Origin: Desulfovibrio inopinatus DSM 10711
GTDB lineage: Bacteria; Desulfobacterota; Desulfovibrionia; Desulfovibrionales; Desulfovibrionaceae
Direction: 5' to 3'
DNA length: 64,000 nt
Assembly: GCF_000429305.1 (NCBI RefSeq)
Contig: NZ_AUBP01000001.1
Coordinates: 248,001-312,000, forward strand
How positions within the stretch are numbered: the first letter of the stretch is position 1; each line of letters starts with the position of its first letter. Made by a program: the position numbers and the translations under genes. The notes beneath the pieces were generated by a model. It saw only the letters and a list, made by a program, of their open reading frames with translations. It did not search any database and had not been told where the DNA came from. Shown here piece by piece: positions 28,568 through 37,019 of this stretch.

Positions 28568-29263
28568 CTATCGATTCCGAGCTTGGTAACGATTGATTTT
28601 CTTTTCGAGTTGTCGACTCAGTTCGGTGAGGACATAGCAGACGATGAAGTAGAGGACGGCGATGGTGATGAAAATTTCGAAAGGTGCATTCATCGTTCGG
28701 TTATTGACTTGCGTTGCCACTTTGGTCAGTTCGTTGACGCCAATAATAAACGCCAGTGACGTATCTTTGGTCAGACTGACAAATTGGTTTACGAACGAGG
28801 GGATCATATTGAAAAGCGCTTGAGGCAGGATAACATATCGCATGGTCTGGTAATGGCTCAGACCTGTACCACGAGCGGCTTCGTTTTGTCCTTTAGGGAG
28901 CGCTTCAACGCCGGCACGGACGATTTCAGCAATGTAGGCACTCGTAAAGATAATGAGAGCAATCAGTGCGCTTTGGGTTTCCGGTAACGTTTGACCGAGC
29001 AGAATTGGAGCGAGAAAATAGAACCAGAAAATCATCATGAGAATCGGCGTTCCACGAATGATCTCAATATATACTAATGCCGTATATTTCAGAAGTTTGT
29101 TTCTGGACATGCGGAACAGGCCGATGAGGAGGCCTAACCAAAATGCTCCGAAGACCCCCGCCAATGCGAGGAGAATGGAGAGCGCAAGTCCACCGATCGG
29201 GCCGTTGGGATAGGCCCCGATCAGAAAATAGCTCATATTGTTCCAAACAACATCCCAGTGCAC
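28568..29263 (-). CDS. polar amino-acid ABC transporter permease (GltK-like)
   Basis: Inner-membrane permease of the His/Glu/Gln/Arg opine family, 231 aa. It has about five TM segments and an EAA loop EAARGTGLSHYQTMRYVILPQA (ATPase coupling helix). A GTG start is preceded by AAGGGG. Last gene of the operon and 14 nt after the second permease; the two probably form a heterodimer. Substrate is likely glutamate, aspartate or glutamine, judged from the family and the binding protein. Confidence 0.92.
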   Translation of the reverse strand: MHWDVVWNNMSYFLIGAYPNGPIGGLALSILLALAGVFGAFWLGLLIGLFRMSRNKLLKYTALVYIEIIRGTPILMMIFWFYFLAPILLGQTLPETQSALIALIIFTSAYIAEIVRAGVEALPKGQNEAARGTGLSHYQTMRYVILPQALFNMIPSFVNQFVSLTKDTSLAFIIGVNELTKVATQVNNRTMNAPFEIFITIAVLYFIVCYVLTELSRQLEKKINRYQARNR

Positions 29264-29277
29264 GAGTCGCCCCTTTT

Positions 29278-29982
29278 TTAATACATCGGAATTTTAGAGA
29301 GGACATGCTTGTTGTATTGCGTGATCGCAAAAGAGACGACAAGCGAAATCATGAGATAGATACACGTTACCACCGTGAATGCCTCGAATCCGTGAAATGT
29401 ATAGGATTCGATTTGTCTGGCCATGTAGGTCAGGTCCATAACGCCAATGGTCATGACGAGTGATGAGTTTTTAATGAGGTTGAGACACTGGGATATCATG
29501 GGTGGTATGATAATACGGAATGCTTGGGGCAATATGACATAGCGCATGGCTTGGAGAAATGTCAGGCCAGTTGCGCGGGAGGCTTCGAGCTGTGTTTTGG
29601 GGATGGAAAAAATACCCGAGCGGATTTCTTCGGCAATGAAGGCCGACGTATAGACGGTCAATGCAATGACCCCAGCGGCGAACTCGAAGTCTTGTTCATA
29701 GAGCCATTTGTTCACGGCGTCGGGTAATACTGTGTATGAGCCGAAGTACCAAAAGAAAACCTGGACAAGGAGCGGCGTGTTGCGAAAAAACTCCGTATAC
29801 GCCACAGCGATCCATTTCAGTATTTTGACTTTGGTGAGACGCATCACCGCGATCATTGTGCCAAGCACGAGAGAGAAGACAATGGATATGGCTGAGATTT
29901 TGAGGGTGATAATCAGCCCGTCAATAATCCATTGCCCGTATTCACCACTGAAAACGAGTGACCAATTAAACTGATAATTCAA
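29278..29982 (-). CDS. polar amino-acid ABC transporter permease (GltJ-like)
   Basis: Second permease of the importer. It has several TM segments and the EAA-type loop EASRATGLTFLQAMRYVILPQA. The TTG at 29982 is chosen because GGAGAG lies just upstream; a GTG four codons earlier (29994) has no ribosome-binding site. It follows the binding-protein gene after a 150-nt gap that contains two strong hairpins. Confidence 0.9.
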   Translation of the reverse strand: MNYQFNWSLVFSGEYGQWIIDGLIITLKISAISIVFSLVLGTMIAVMRLTKVKILKWIAVAYTEFFRNTPLLVQVFFWYFGSYTVLPDAVNKWLYEQDFEFAAGVIALTVYTSAFIAEEIRSGIFSIPKTQLEASRATGLTFLQAMRYVILPQAFRIIIPPMISQCLNLIKNSSLVMTIGVMDLTYMARQIESYTFHGFEAFTVVTCIYLMISLVVSFAITQYNKHVLSKIPMY

Positions 29983-30034
29983 GTGACTCTCCACCGCTTG
30001 CGAGTTTTGCCGTTTCGATTTCGATACCGGCGGT

Positions 30035-30066
30035 CAGGTCAAAAGCATGAACACGCTTTTGACCTG
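30035..30066 (-). terminator. intercistronic hairpin 1 (ABC operon)
   Basis: A perfect 12-bp stem (arms 30035-30046 and 30055-30066) with an 8-nt loop, between the binding-protein gene and the permeases. It may protect the 3' end of the binding-protein mRNA or attenuate read-through. Confidence 0.6.
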
Positions 30067-30087
30067 GTCGCGGATGTCGAAAGAAAG

Positions 30088-30116
30088 CCGACCGACCGAT
30101 AAAATCGGTCGGTCGG
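30088..30116 (-). terminator. intercistronic hairpin 2 (ABC operon)
   Basis: A perfect 13-bp stem (CCGACCGACCGAT and its complement) with a 3-nt loop, 17 nt after the binding-protein stop. The minus-strand tail is CTTTCTTTC. It is probably a partial terminator or mRNA-stabilising element that raises binding-protein expression over the permeases. Confidence 0.7.
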
Positions 30117-30132
30117 AGAAGAGGTGTTTAAT

Positions 30133-30948
30133 TTACGGCCAGAGTTCGAGCGTCCAGGTCAACGGAAGCGGCGTTTTGGATTTAGGACCGAACCACTTGT
30201 CGTATGCCTTCTGGAATGCGCCGGATTCCCAGGCATCCATCAGCGCGACGTTGACGGCGTCACGGAAATCGGAGTCGTTTTCGGGAACACCCAGGCCATA
30301 CGGTTCGGCCGAAATGGGTTCGCCAACGATTTCCCATTCATCGGGATTGTCATCGGCACCGATGAGGCCGGCCAGAATGACGTCGTCCGTGGTGGCGGCA
30401 ACCGCTTTGCCTTGCTTAAGAGCGAGGAAGGCTTCAGGATAGTTTTCAAACGAGATAACCGTGCAATCGGGTTGGGCGGCTTTCACGTTCTTTTCCGACG
30501 TGGAACCTTTGACCGAAGCGACTTTTTTGCCTTTCAGGTCGGCAACACTTTTGATTCCGGAGCCTTTTTTGACGAGCAGCTTCTGGGAAGCATTGAAGTA
30601 GGTGATGGAGAAGTCGATTTGTTCTTCGCGTTCTTTTTTGTGGGTCATAGTCGCGGCGACGAGATCCACTTGACCTTGTGCGAGCATGGGAATGCGGGTC
30701 GCCGATGTAACGGGCTTGAGCTCAAGCTTTACACCAAGCTTGTCCGCAATGATTTTGCACATATCAACATCAAAGCCGACAATTTGTTTGGTCTTTTCAT
30801 CGACCATCCCGAACTGGGGCACCGTGTCTTTGACGCCGCAAATGAGCGTGCCTCGTTTTTCGATTTCTTCGAGCCTGCCGGCCAGAGCAGGAATGGCCAT
30901 GGCAAGGATAAGGCAGAACATAGTCAGCATCAGCGCCAGTTTTTTCAT
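30133..30948 (-). CDS. periplasmic amino-acid-binding protein (SBP_bac_3)
   Basis: High-affinity substrate-binding component of the ABC importer, 271 aa. Signal peptide MKKLALMLTMFCLILAMAIPALA, then the family-3 solute-binding fold (RGTLICGVKDTVPQFG, GFDVDMCKIIADKLG, VDLVAATMTHKKEREEQIDFS). It resembles the glutamate/aspartate-binding PEB1/GltI group. The ATG at 30948 follows GGAGG; starting there gives a canonical signal peptide. Confidence 0.93.
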   Translation of the reverse strand: MKKLALMLTMFCLILAMAIPALAGRLEEIEKRGTLICGVKDTVPQFGMVDEKTKQIVGFDVDMCKIIADKLGVKLELKPVTSATRIPMLAQGQVDLVAATMTHKKEREEQIDFSITYFNASQKLLVKKGSGIKSVADLKGKKVASVKGSTSEKNVKAAQPDCTVISFENYPEAFLALKQGKAVAATTDDVILAGLIGADDNPDEWEIVGEPISAEPYGLGVPENDSDFRDAVNVALMDAWESGAFQKAYDKWFGPKSKTPLPLTWTLELWP

Positions 30949-31010
30949 ATGGACCTCCGAGTTTGTATTTTTTGCCGTTTTTGGCACATCTCTTTGGGGG
31001 AAAAATCTCG

Positions 31011-31739
31011 CTAGAGGATTTCCTTGAGAAAAAGCTGCGTCCGCTCGTGTTTGGGGTTCTTGAAGAATTCTTCAGGTGGGCCTTCTTCAAGAATTTGGCC
31101 GTAGTCCATAAAAATAACGCGATCGGCGACTTCGCGCGCAAACCCCATTTCGTGGGTGACGCAAAGCATGGTCATGCCCTCCCGAGCCAGATCTTTCATG
31201 ACATTCAACACTTCGTTGATCATTTCTGGGTCAAGGGCAGATGTCGGTTCGTCAAATAACATGATCTTGGGCTGCATGGCCAGGGCACGGGCAATCGCGA
31301 CACGCTGTTGCTGACCGCCGGACAACTCGGCCGGATATTTGTCGGCTTGGTCATGGATACCTACTCGTTCGAGCAACGCCATGGCTCGTGCGTCCACATC
31401 CTTGGGGTTTTCCTTTTTAACTTTGATGGGAGCCAGCGTGATGTTCTTGCGAACAGTGAGGTGTGGGTACAGATTGAACTGCTGAAAAACGATACCAATG
31501 CGCGAACGCAGGTCGTTGACATCCACGGTGGGCGAGTGCAGGTCGACACCCTCAATAAGGATGTGACCTTTCTGGTATTCTTCGAGTCGGTTGACACACC
31601 GGATGAGGGTGCTTTTTCCTGAACCGCTCGGACCGCATATGACCAAGACTTCACCTTGTTCGACTTCTTCGTTGATATCCTTGAGGACATGAAAATCCCC
31701 GTACCACTTGTTCACATTGTGAAATTCGATCATGGCCAT
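31011..31739 (-). CDS. polar amino-acid ABC transporter ATPase (GlnQ/GltL-like)
   Basis: Nucleotide-binding subunit, 242 aa. Walker [10 protein letters not shown] (about 37-45), Q-loop [11 protein letters not shown], signature LSGGQQQR, Walker [14 protein letters not shown], and the switch His in CVTHEMGFA. First gene of the operon (ATPase, binding protein, two permeases). AAGGA precedes the first of two close ATG codons. Confidence 0.95.
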   Translation of the reverse strand: MAMIEFHNVNKWYGDFHVLKDINEEVEQGEVLVICGPSGSGKSTLIRCVNRLEEYQKGHILIEGVDLHSPTVDVNDLRSRIGIVFQQFNLYPHLTVRKNITLAPIKVKKENPKDVDARAMALLERVGIHDQADKYPAELSGGQQQRVAIARALAMQPKIMLFDEPTSALDPEMINEVLNVMKDLAREGMTMLCVTHEMGFAREVADRVIFMDYGQILEEGPPEEFFKNPKHERTQLFLKEIL

Positions 31740-32205
31740 GCGAAACGGTCCTTGCGCATAATTTTATGTGTGCCAGCAATTTGTAGTGGATGGCACCGCT
31801 ATTAAACGATGTTACGAAAGCGTCGAATTGTTGACAATAATTATCGCTTTGTCAAGACATCGTCTGTGTTTTGAATGGTCTGTCTGCAGAATGCTGGTTG
31901 TTTTGGCCAGATTCCTATGTGTATTTTTTAACGTAAATGTTTATCTTTCGTATTGCAATATAATATGTGGAATATATTACATGCAAGAAATAGTCGTGTG
32001 TGGCCTTGACGCTGATTGAATCTCGCGTCATATTCTGTAATTCGAATTGTTTAATTGCAAGTGAAAGCGTATAGACGCGTTATTACACTGGCCAGTGCGT
32101 CGCTTTTGAAAAGTGACTGTAGATTTCCGGCGTAAACCGAAAAGACCATGGTGACGACCGGAAAAAGTGCCATGGTTTGGCGCTCAACACTATCCCCTCT
32201 ATATT
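31740..32205. other. 466-nt divergent intergenic region
   Basis: Separates the ABC operon (minus) from korDABC (plus) and must hold both promoters. It is AT-rich around 31.9-32.05 kb. I see no conserved small gene and no confident regulatory motif. Confidence 0.6.
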
Positions 32206-32478
32206 ATGAAGAAAAAAGGTCAGACCAGAGTCGTTATTTATCCCGACTGGTGTAAGGGATGTGGTATTTGTGCAGCGTTCTGTCCAGTCAAAGCTATCGA
32301 ACTCGGCCCCAACGGAAAGGCCAGGGTTGTTCGTGAGGACGAATGTATCAATTGTGGATTCTGTGAAATGCATTGCCCGGATTTTGCCATATCCATCGAA
32401 CCCCGCGATGAAGAGCCCGCTGGAGCCACAGTTTTGCGTGAAACAGAGGCGGCAACCAATGGAGAACGGTATGAGTGA
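32206..32478 (+). CDS. korD: 2-oxoacid:ferredoxin oxidoreductase, ferredoxin (delta) subunit
   Basis: Small 2[4Fe-4S] subunit that takes electrons from the TPP-bound intermediate. 90 aa with CKGCGICAAFCP and CINCGFCEMHCP. The ATG at 32206 gives a typical N-terminus; an in-frame ATG at 32167 would add 13 atypical residues, and neither has a strong ribosome-binding site. First gene of korDABC; its stop codon overlaps the korA start by 8 nt. Confidence 0.9.
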   Translation: MKKKGQTRVVIYPDWCKGCGICAAFCPVKAIELGPNGKARVVREDECINCGFCEMHCPDFAISIEPRDEEPAGATVLRETEAATNGERYE

Positions 32479-33757
32479 AACGCCGACCCCCCGTGATAAA
32501 CAGGCAGAAGTCGCGTCCGTCAACACAGAATCGACGCCGTCGATTGAAGCGACAGACGCGAAGGCTGTTCACGATACATCACGTACTGCATCTTCTCGTA
32601 AATCATCTGGAAACGGGAGACGGCGTCCTCCCAAAAAACGAGAAGTGTTCATTCAGGGAAATGAGGCCGTGGTGGAAGGCGCGCTGCTCGCTGGCTGTCG
32701 ATTTTATGCGGGGTATCCGATTACCCCCTCCTCAGAGATCATGGAGGGAATGGCCAAGCGTCTTCCTGAAATTGAAAACGGTGTTTTTTTACAGATGGAA
32801 GACGAGATAGCAGGCATTGGTGCATGCATTGGTGCGTCATTGGCCGGCCGTAAGGTCATGACGGCCACCTCGGGACCGGGATTTTCCCTGATGCAAGAAC
32901 TTATCGGGTATGCCTGTATGATTGAAGCGCCGCTTGTGATTGTTAATGTGATGCGCGGAGGGCCAAGTACCGGACTTCCAACATCACCAGCGCAAGGCGA
33001 TGTACAGCAAGCACGTTGGGGAACGCATGGCGATCATCCTATTATTGTTCTCTCGGCCGGGAGCGTTGCCGAATGCTTGGAGATGACGTTGACGGCGTTT
33101 AATATGGCCGAGCGATTTCGAACGCCCGTTATTTTGCTTCTCGACGAAGTGACAGCACATACGCGTGAGAAGATTACGCTGCCGACAGCGGATGATGTCG
33201 AGATTGTCACGCGTATTGTTCCATCGGTTCCACCTGAATGGTACAAGCCGTTTGAAGAAACTGTACGCGGTGTTCCGCCGATGCCAGCCATCGGATCGGG
33301 ATATCGGTTCCATGTGACCGGTCTAGCGCATGATAACCTCGGATTCCCAACACAACGACCAGAAGAGGTCGAGGCTGGGATGTTGCGGCTCTTTCGGAAA
33401 ATCGACCAGGATTATGGAACCGTGCAGATAACCGAAACGGTGAGTACAGACGACGCGGACGTCGCGGTGGTGGCCTATGGATCGGTCGCCCGATCGGCGG
33501 AACTTGCCGTGGCTCAGGCCCGCGAAGCCGGCGTGAACGCTGGGTTGCTCAAGCTGAAAACGTTGTATCCTTTTCCCCGAAAGGCCGTGGAACGACTTAT
33601 GCGCACAGCCAAAACCATTATTGTTCCTGAGCTGAATATGGGACAGATTTCGCGCGAGGTGAAGCGAGTGAATAATGGGGGAGCCCGCGTTCGGACAATC
33701 AACCGTATCGACGGTCGGCTTATTACTCCGTCGCAAATCCTGAAGTTTTTACAATAA
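32471..33757 (+). CDS. korA: 2-oxoacid:ferredoxin oxidoreductase, alpha subunit
   Basis: Alpha subunit of a 2-oxoglutarate-type oxidoreductase (428 aa), with the YPITPSSEIMEGMAKRLP motif and a C-terminal pyrimidine-binding-like and transketolase-C region. The gene order D-A-B-C and subunit sizes fit KorDABC/OorDABC, which makes or uses 2-oxoglutarate in the incomplete TCA cycle of anaerobes. The start (GGAG 6 nt upstream) gives an unusual Ser/Thr/Lys/Arg-rich, probably disordered N-terminal extension of about 55 residues before the family core begins at VFIQGNEAVVEGAL. Confidence 0.93.
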   Translation: MSETPTPRDKQAEVASVNTESTPSIEATDAKAVHDTSRTASSRKSSGNGRRRPPKKREVFIQGNEAVVEGALLAGCRFYAGYPITPSSEIMEGMAKRLPEIENGVFLQMEDEIAGIGACIGASLAGRKVMTATSGPGFSLMQELIGYACMIEAPLVIVNVMRGGPSTGLPTSPAQGDVQQARWGTHGDHPIIVLSAGSVAECLEMTLTAFNMAERFRTPVILLLDEVTAHTREKITLPTADDVEIVTRIVPSVPPEWYKPFEETVRGVPPMPAIGSGYRFHVTGLAHDNLGFPTQRPEEVEAGMLRLFRKIDQDYGTVQITETVSTDDADVAVVAYGSVARSAELAVAQAREAGVNAGLLKLKTLYPFPRKAVERLMRTAKTIIVPELNMGQISREVKRVNNGGARVRTINRIDGRLITPSQILKFLQ

Positions 33758-33767
33758 GGGGGACGAC

Positions 33768-34613
33768 ATGGCTAAAGTCACCCAGCTGATACATGACTAT
33801 TTGAGGCACAATAAGAAATTTCCCCACCTGTTTTGTCCTGGGTGTGGACATGGTATTGCTTTGGGCTCGCTTATTCGGAGTGTGCATGAAAAAGGTCTTC
33901 CGAAAAATGACGTTGTGGTGGTGGCCGGGATCGGATGTTCCGGACGGCTGGCCGTATATGTGGATTTTAATACCGTCCATACGGTTCATGGACGGGCATT
34001 GACCGTGGCGACTGGAATTAAAATGGCGAATCCCAAGCTCAAGGTTATCGTGGTAATGGGCGATGGAGATGCTATTTCCATTGGTGGTAACCACCTCATC
34101 CATGCTGCACGTCGGAACATTGGTTTGACCGTCATCGTGCTGAACAACTGGATTTACGGTATGACCGGTGGGCAGTGTTCATCGACGACGCCGGAAGATG
34201 ATTTCACCATGACGACACCCAACGGTCAGCTTGAAGGCGCGTTCGATATTGCCGAGTTGATCGGCGCAGCCGGAGGAAATTTTGTGTCACGAAGTACTGC
34301 GTTTCACGGCACGCTTTTAGACAGCTTGCTCGTGACAGCGTTAGGCAATCCGGGGTTTAGTCTCGTGGAAGTACTGACTCCCTGTTTTACACAGTATGGT
34401 CGTAAAAATAAATTCAAGAATGTCGTTGATATGTACAAATGGCTCAAGTCAACGGCCATGCCGATCGAGGCCTGGAGAGAGGCGTCTGAAGAAAAAAGGG
34501 CGGGCCGTATTCCGATAGGTGTTTTTATGGATAAGCAGAAACCGGGTTTAGAAGAACGCTATGCCGCGATGGCGGAACGTGTGAAGGAGAGGCTTCATGA
34601 AACCGTCAAATAA
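33768..34613 (+). CDS. korB: 2-oxoacid:ferredoxin oxidoreductase, beta (TPP) subunit
   Basis: TPP-binding catalytic subunit, 281 aa. FCPGCGHGIALGS near the N-terminus and the TPP/Mg motif GDGDAISIGGNH followed by LNNWIYGMTGGQ. It is 10 nt after korA and overlaps korC by 17 nt. Confidence 0.95.
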   Translation: MAKVTQLIHDYLRHNKKFPHLFCPGCGHGIALGSLIRSVHEKGLPKNDVVVVAGIGCSGRLAVYVDFNTVHTVHGRALTVATGIKMANPKLKVIVVMGDGDAISIGGNHLIHAARRNIGLTVIVLNNWIYGMTGGQCSSTTPEDDFTMTTPNGQLEGAFDIAELIGAAGGNFVSRSTAFHGTLLDSLLVTALGNPGFSLVEVLTPCFTQYGRKNKFKNVVDMYKWLKSTAMPIEAWREASEEKRAGRIPIGVFMDKQKPGLEERYAAMAERVKERLHETVK

Positions 34614-35244
34614 GCTTCCGTTTTTGAAACGTTTTGAGATTCGATTGTCCGGAACGGGCGGGCAAGGCGTCATCACGCTCGGGAAGATACTGGGGACCGG
34701 TCTAGCGCTTGGTCATGGGTATAACGTCACCCAAACCCAGAGCTATGGACCGGAAGCGCGTGGCGGAGCAAGTCGAACCGATCTGGTCGTGAGTTCTCTC
34801 GCGATAAGCTACCCCAAAACGGAAAAGCTCGATTTGCTCGTGGCCTTATCGCAAGATGCTTGTAACGCTTATTATTCTGATATGAAGAAAGGAGGCGTGC
34901 TGTTAGTGGATTCGGGCTTGGTCAAACAGGTACCGACCTCGTACTATTTGGGATTACCATTTACGGAAATGGCCACCACTAAACTTAAATTGCCTCAGGC
35001 GATGAATACAATTGTTCTCGGCGCGTTGTCGCATCTGCTGCCATTTGCCAAAGCAAATGTCATGCGCCAAGCATTAACGGACGCCCTGCCGGCCAAGATT
35101 ATCGAAGTTAACAAAAAGGCCTTTAAAATGGGAATAACTCGCGCTCAAAAAGACCTCGGTCCCCCTCCGACAATATGGGAAGCAAGCGAACAAACAGAAG
35201 ACGTCACGAATATTCGCGAAGTGAATATTGTTTCAGAAGTATGA
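34597..35244 (+). CDS. korC: 2-oxoacid:ferredoxin oxidoreductase, gamma subunit
   Basis: Gamma subunit, 215 aa, with the family signature SGTGGQGVITLGKILG near the N-terminus and QSYGPEARGGASR. It completes the oxidoreductase; its ATG lies inside the end of korB, implying coupling. Confidence 0.94.
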   Translation: MKPSNKLPFLKRFEIRLSGTGGQGVITLGKILGTGLALGHGYNVTQTQSYGPEARGGASRTDLVVSSLAISYPKTEKLDLLVALSQDACNAYYSDMKKGGVLLVDSGLVKQVPTSYYLGLPFTEMATTKLKLPQAMNTIVLGALSHLLPFAKANVMRQALTDALPAKIIEVNKKAFKMGITRAQKDLGPPPTIWEASEQTEDVTNIREVNIVSEV

Positions 35245-35253
35245 AGTTATAAG

Positions 35254-35268
35254 GACCGCTCAGCGGTC
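35254..35268 (+). terminator. short hairpin after korC
   Basis: GACCGC-tca-GCGGTC, 10 nt after the korC stop and followed by an A-rich stretch. A weak terminator candidate directly before the transposase element. Confidence 0.4.
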
Positions 35269-35280
35269 TCATGAAAAAAA

Positions 35281-35299
35281 GGGACAGGCGAATTATGTT
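35281..35299 (+). repeat. left inverted end of the RAYT element
   Basis: GGGACAGGCGAATTATGTT, preceded by an A tract; perfect inverted match to 36480-36498. Confidence 0.85.
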
Positions 35300-35510
35300 A
35301 TAAAATGAAAGGAATGATGCTCGCGGGGATCGAGTTACGTGAGGGCGTAGAAAGAAATGAGAATAGGTTTGCCGAGAGGGCCTTTCTTCAAGAAAAAGAC
35401 GAGGAATCAAGAACAGTAGCTGTCGCGATAGCTTCGTGCGAGATCACAGAAAGAGGAATCGGATGAGCCGCGGTGCGTGCCCAGAAATATATGGAGGGGA
35501 GTTGTGGTTG

Positions 35511-36422
35511 CTAATATTCTGACAACCGTTTGAGCGAGTACATATCAAGTTCCGAGACGTTTTTGGCAGAACGATGTCCAGCACCAGGGAGACCGAGGCG
35601 TTTAGCTGTTTTTTCGACAAACGCTTTCGAACCGATGATGCCGGAGTCGGTGAACCAGCGTGTTCGAAGCATAAACCGATCGGCACGTGAGTATTCATAT
35701 CCAGCTTGTTGAGCGCGTTCAACTCGGTCGGCTCGTATCGACATCCCTTTGGATGAAGGGATAGCGCCGGTTTCATACAGAAATTGTCGATACAGTGTGA
35801 GGCGTTCTGCAGGTTCGGAAATATCCCAATCAACGAGGCCGAAGTCGAGAGAGAGTAAATTATTGTTATTGTTCGTTTGTAGGTGATAGCCGAGAGAGCA
35901 CCATCGGTAGTCTTCGGGACGTTTGGCCAAACCGGCCCGCACGGGGTTGAGATCAATATACGTCAAGCAGTTGATCAACGTCCGTCCGTCTTCCACCAGA
36001 ACGCTTTTGAAGCGTTCTCCCCACAGCGTTCCTCGTCGATTGTGGCGTGTATTGTAATGTCTGGAGAATGTTTGCTTCACTTCGCGCATGAACTCGGACA
36101 AACTAGTCCATTTGCCGCGCAAAGATTCGATTTTGCCTGGACTGAGGTGCATTTCATCACCATAGCGATCGCGAAAATGTTGGCTGATATTCTCGTCGCT
36201 CACGAGATGCGCCGGTGTCATGCGCACAAGAAGATGGAAATGATTTCCCATCAGTGCGAATCCAAGAATCTCGCAGAAGTATACTGCAGCAAAAGCGCGA
36301 ATGATTGCCAGAAGACGGTCTTTATCGAGTGCATCGAAGGGATATCCATCTAACGCGGTACGCGACATGACATGATACACCGCAGGGCGGTCTTCGAGAA
36401 GTAAACGTGGGGCGCGTGGCAT
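35511..36422 (-). CDS. REP-associated tyrosine transposase (TnpA_REP / IS200-like Y1 HUH)
   Basis: Single-strand endonuclease/transposase of the HUH superfamily, 303 aa. The HUH metal site is GNHFHLLVRM (His-Phe-His). The nucleophilic Tyr probably lies in FMREVKQTFSRHYNTRHN, followed by the RAYT signature GTLWGERFKSVLVED and YIDLNPVRAGL. The start at 36422 follows GAGG. The family processes REP-like DNA. The gene is intact; the flanking copies of one conserved end sequence support the assignment. Confidence 0.92.
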   Translation of the reverse strand: MPRAPRLLLEDRPAVYHVMSRTALDGYPFDALDKDRLLAIIRAFAAVYFCEILGFALMGNHFHLLVRMTPAHLVSDENISQHFRDRYGDEMHLSPGKIESLRGKWTSLSEFMREVKQTFSRHYNTRHNRRGTLWGERFKSVLVEDGRTLINCLTYIDLNPVRAGLAKRPEDYRWCSLGYHLQTNNNNNLLSLDFGLVDWDISEPAERLTLYRQFLYETGAIPSSKGMSIRADRVERAQQAGYEYSRADRFMLRTRWFTDSGIIGSKAFVEKTAKRLGLPGAGHRSAKNVSELDMYSLKRLSEY

Positions 36423-36479
36423 AATCACCTCAAATCATGATCTGTTTTAGAAAGGATAAAAGGGAGTGTCGTTGATGTC

Positions 36480-36498
36480 AACATAATTCGCCTGTCCC
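36480..36498 (-). repeat. right inverted end of the RAYT element
   Basis: Perfect reverse complement of the left end. It lies 12 nt from the -35 box of the DUF134 cluster, so insertion or retention here may affect that promoter. Confidence 0.85.
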
Positions 36499-36509
36499 CA
36501 TATTTTACG

Positions 36510-36554
36510 TTGACAGAGTATGGAGAATGATTATTTTGAGCATAAGTTCAAAAT
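36510..36554 (+). promoter_or_regulatory. promoter and dyad upstream of the DUF134 cluster
   Basis: TTGACA (36510-36515), 16 nt, TATTTT (36532-36537), overlapped by the dyad ATTTTGA-8nt-TCAAAAT (36533-36554). The stretch at 36523-36541 also matches the Fur consensus at about 14 of 19 positions. The motif TTTGAGCAT recurs upstream of the second DUF134 gene. Confidence 0.45.
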
Positions 36555-36566
36555 GAGGAGGTCGCC

Positions 36567-37019
36567 TTGGGACGTCGACGGAAGTGTCGGATGGTAGAGC
36601 GAATGCCGCAGGTGGGTTTTTACAAGCCGCAGGGAGTGCCGCTGACGCGGTTGCGGGGAGTGAGCCTGCCTGTGGAGGCGTTCGAGGCGATACGGCTTGT
36701 TGACGATCTGGGACTGTCGCAGGAAGAGGCTGCCGAACGGATGGATGTGTCTCGTCCCACACTCAACCGTATTCTTGCCGAAGGGCGTACGCTTGTAGCC
36801 CGCGCACTGGCAAGAGGATGGGCAATTCGCATCGAAGGAGGGCAATATGTTCTCCGCGATGACGCCTCGGAATGCGATGTCTCGGATCGCTCAAGCCCCA
36901 CGAACGATGAGGATGTTGACGATGGCGTCAAACGTTGTCCGCCGGTCCGGCCGGGATGTTGTCCCAGGCGGAGCCGAAGACGACGTGAACCTGGTACACA
37001 GGGAGGACGTGATGAATAA
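36567..37019 (+). CDS. DUF134 (UPF0251) helix-turn-helix protein
   Basis: Predicted DNA-binding protein, 150 aa. DUF134 core at about 1-95, including FKP-like FYKPQGVPLTRL and a sigma-70-region-4-like HTH (LSQEEAAERMDVSRPTLNRIL, about 52-72). The C-terminus is acidic then Cys/Arg-rich (KRCPPVRPGCCPRRSRRRR), which may bind a metal. A TTG start follows GAGGAGG. It opens an operon-like run of six genes with NifX-like and ferredoxin-ATPase proteins and is probably the local regulator. Paralogous to the N-terminal half of the gene at 37451. Confidence 0.85.
   Translation: MGRRRKCRMVERMPQVGFYKPQGVPLTRLRGVSLPVEAFEAIRLVDDLGLSQEEAAERMDVSRPTLNRILAEGRTLVARALARGWAIRIEGGQYVLRDDASECDVSDRSSPTNDEDVDDGVKRCPPVRPGCCPRRSRRRREPGTQGGRDE

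Larger units (their letters stand above)
35281..36498 (-). mobile_element. RAYT (REP-associated tyrosine transposase) element with 19-bp inverted ends
   Basis: A 1218-bp unit bounded by perfect 19-bp inverted repeats (35281-35299 and 36480-36498) that carries a single transposase gene. The same end core is found alone at three other intergenic sites in this window. RAYT genes are normally stationary single-copy genes flanked by the REP-like sites they act on, so it may be domesticated rather than an active insertion sequence. Confidence 0.75.

Noticed and set aside
36847-37011. Upstream extension of the Gln/Gly/Arg-rich gene to 36847
   Set aside because: Overlaps the DUF134 coding region in another frame and lacks a ribosome-binding site; the start at 37012 has one.
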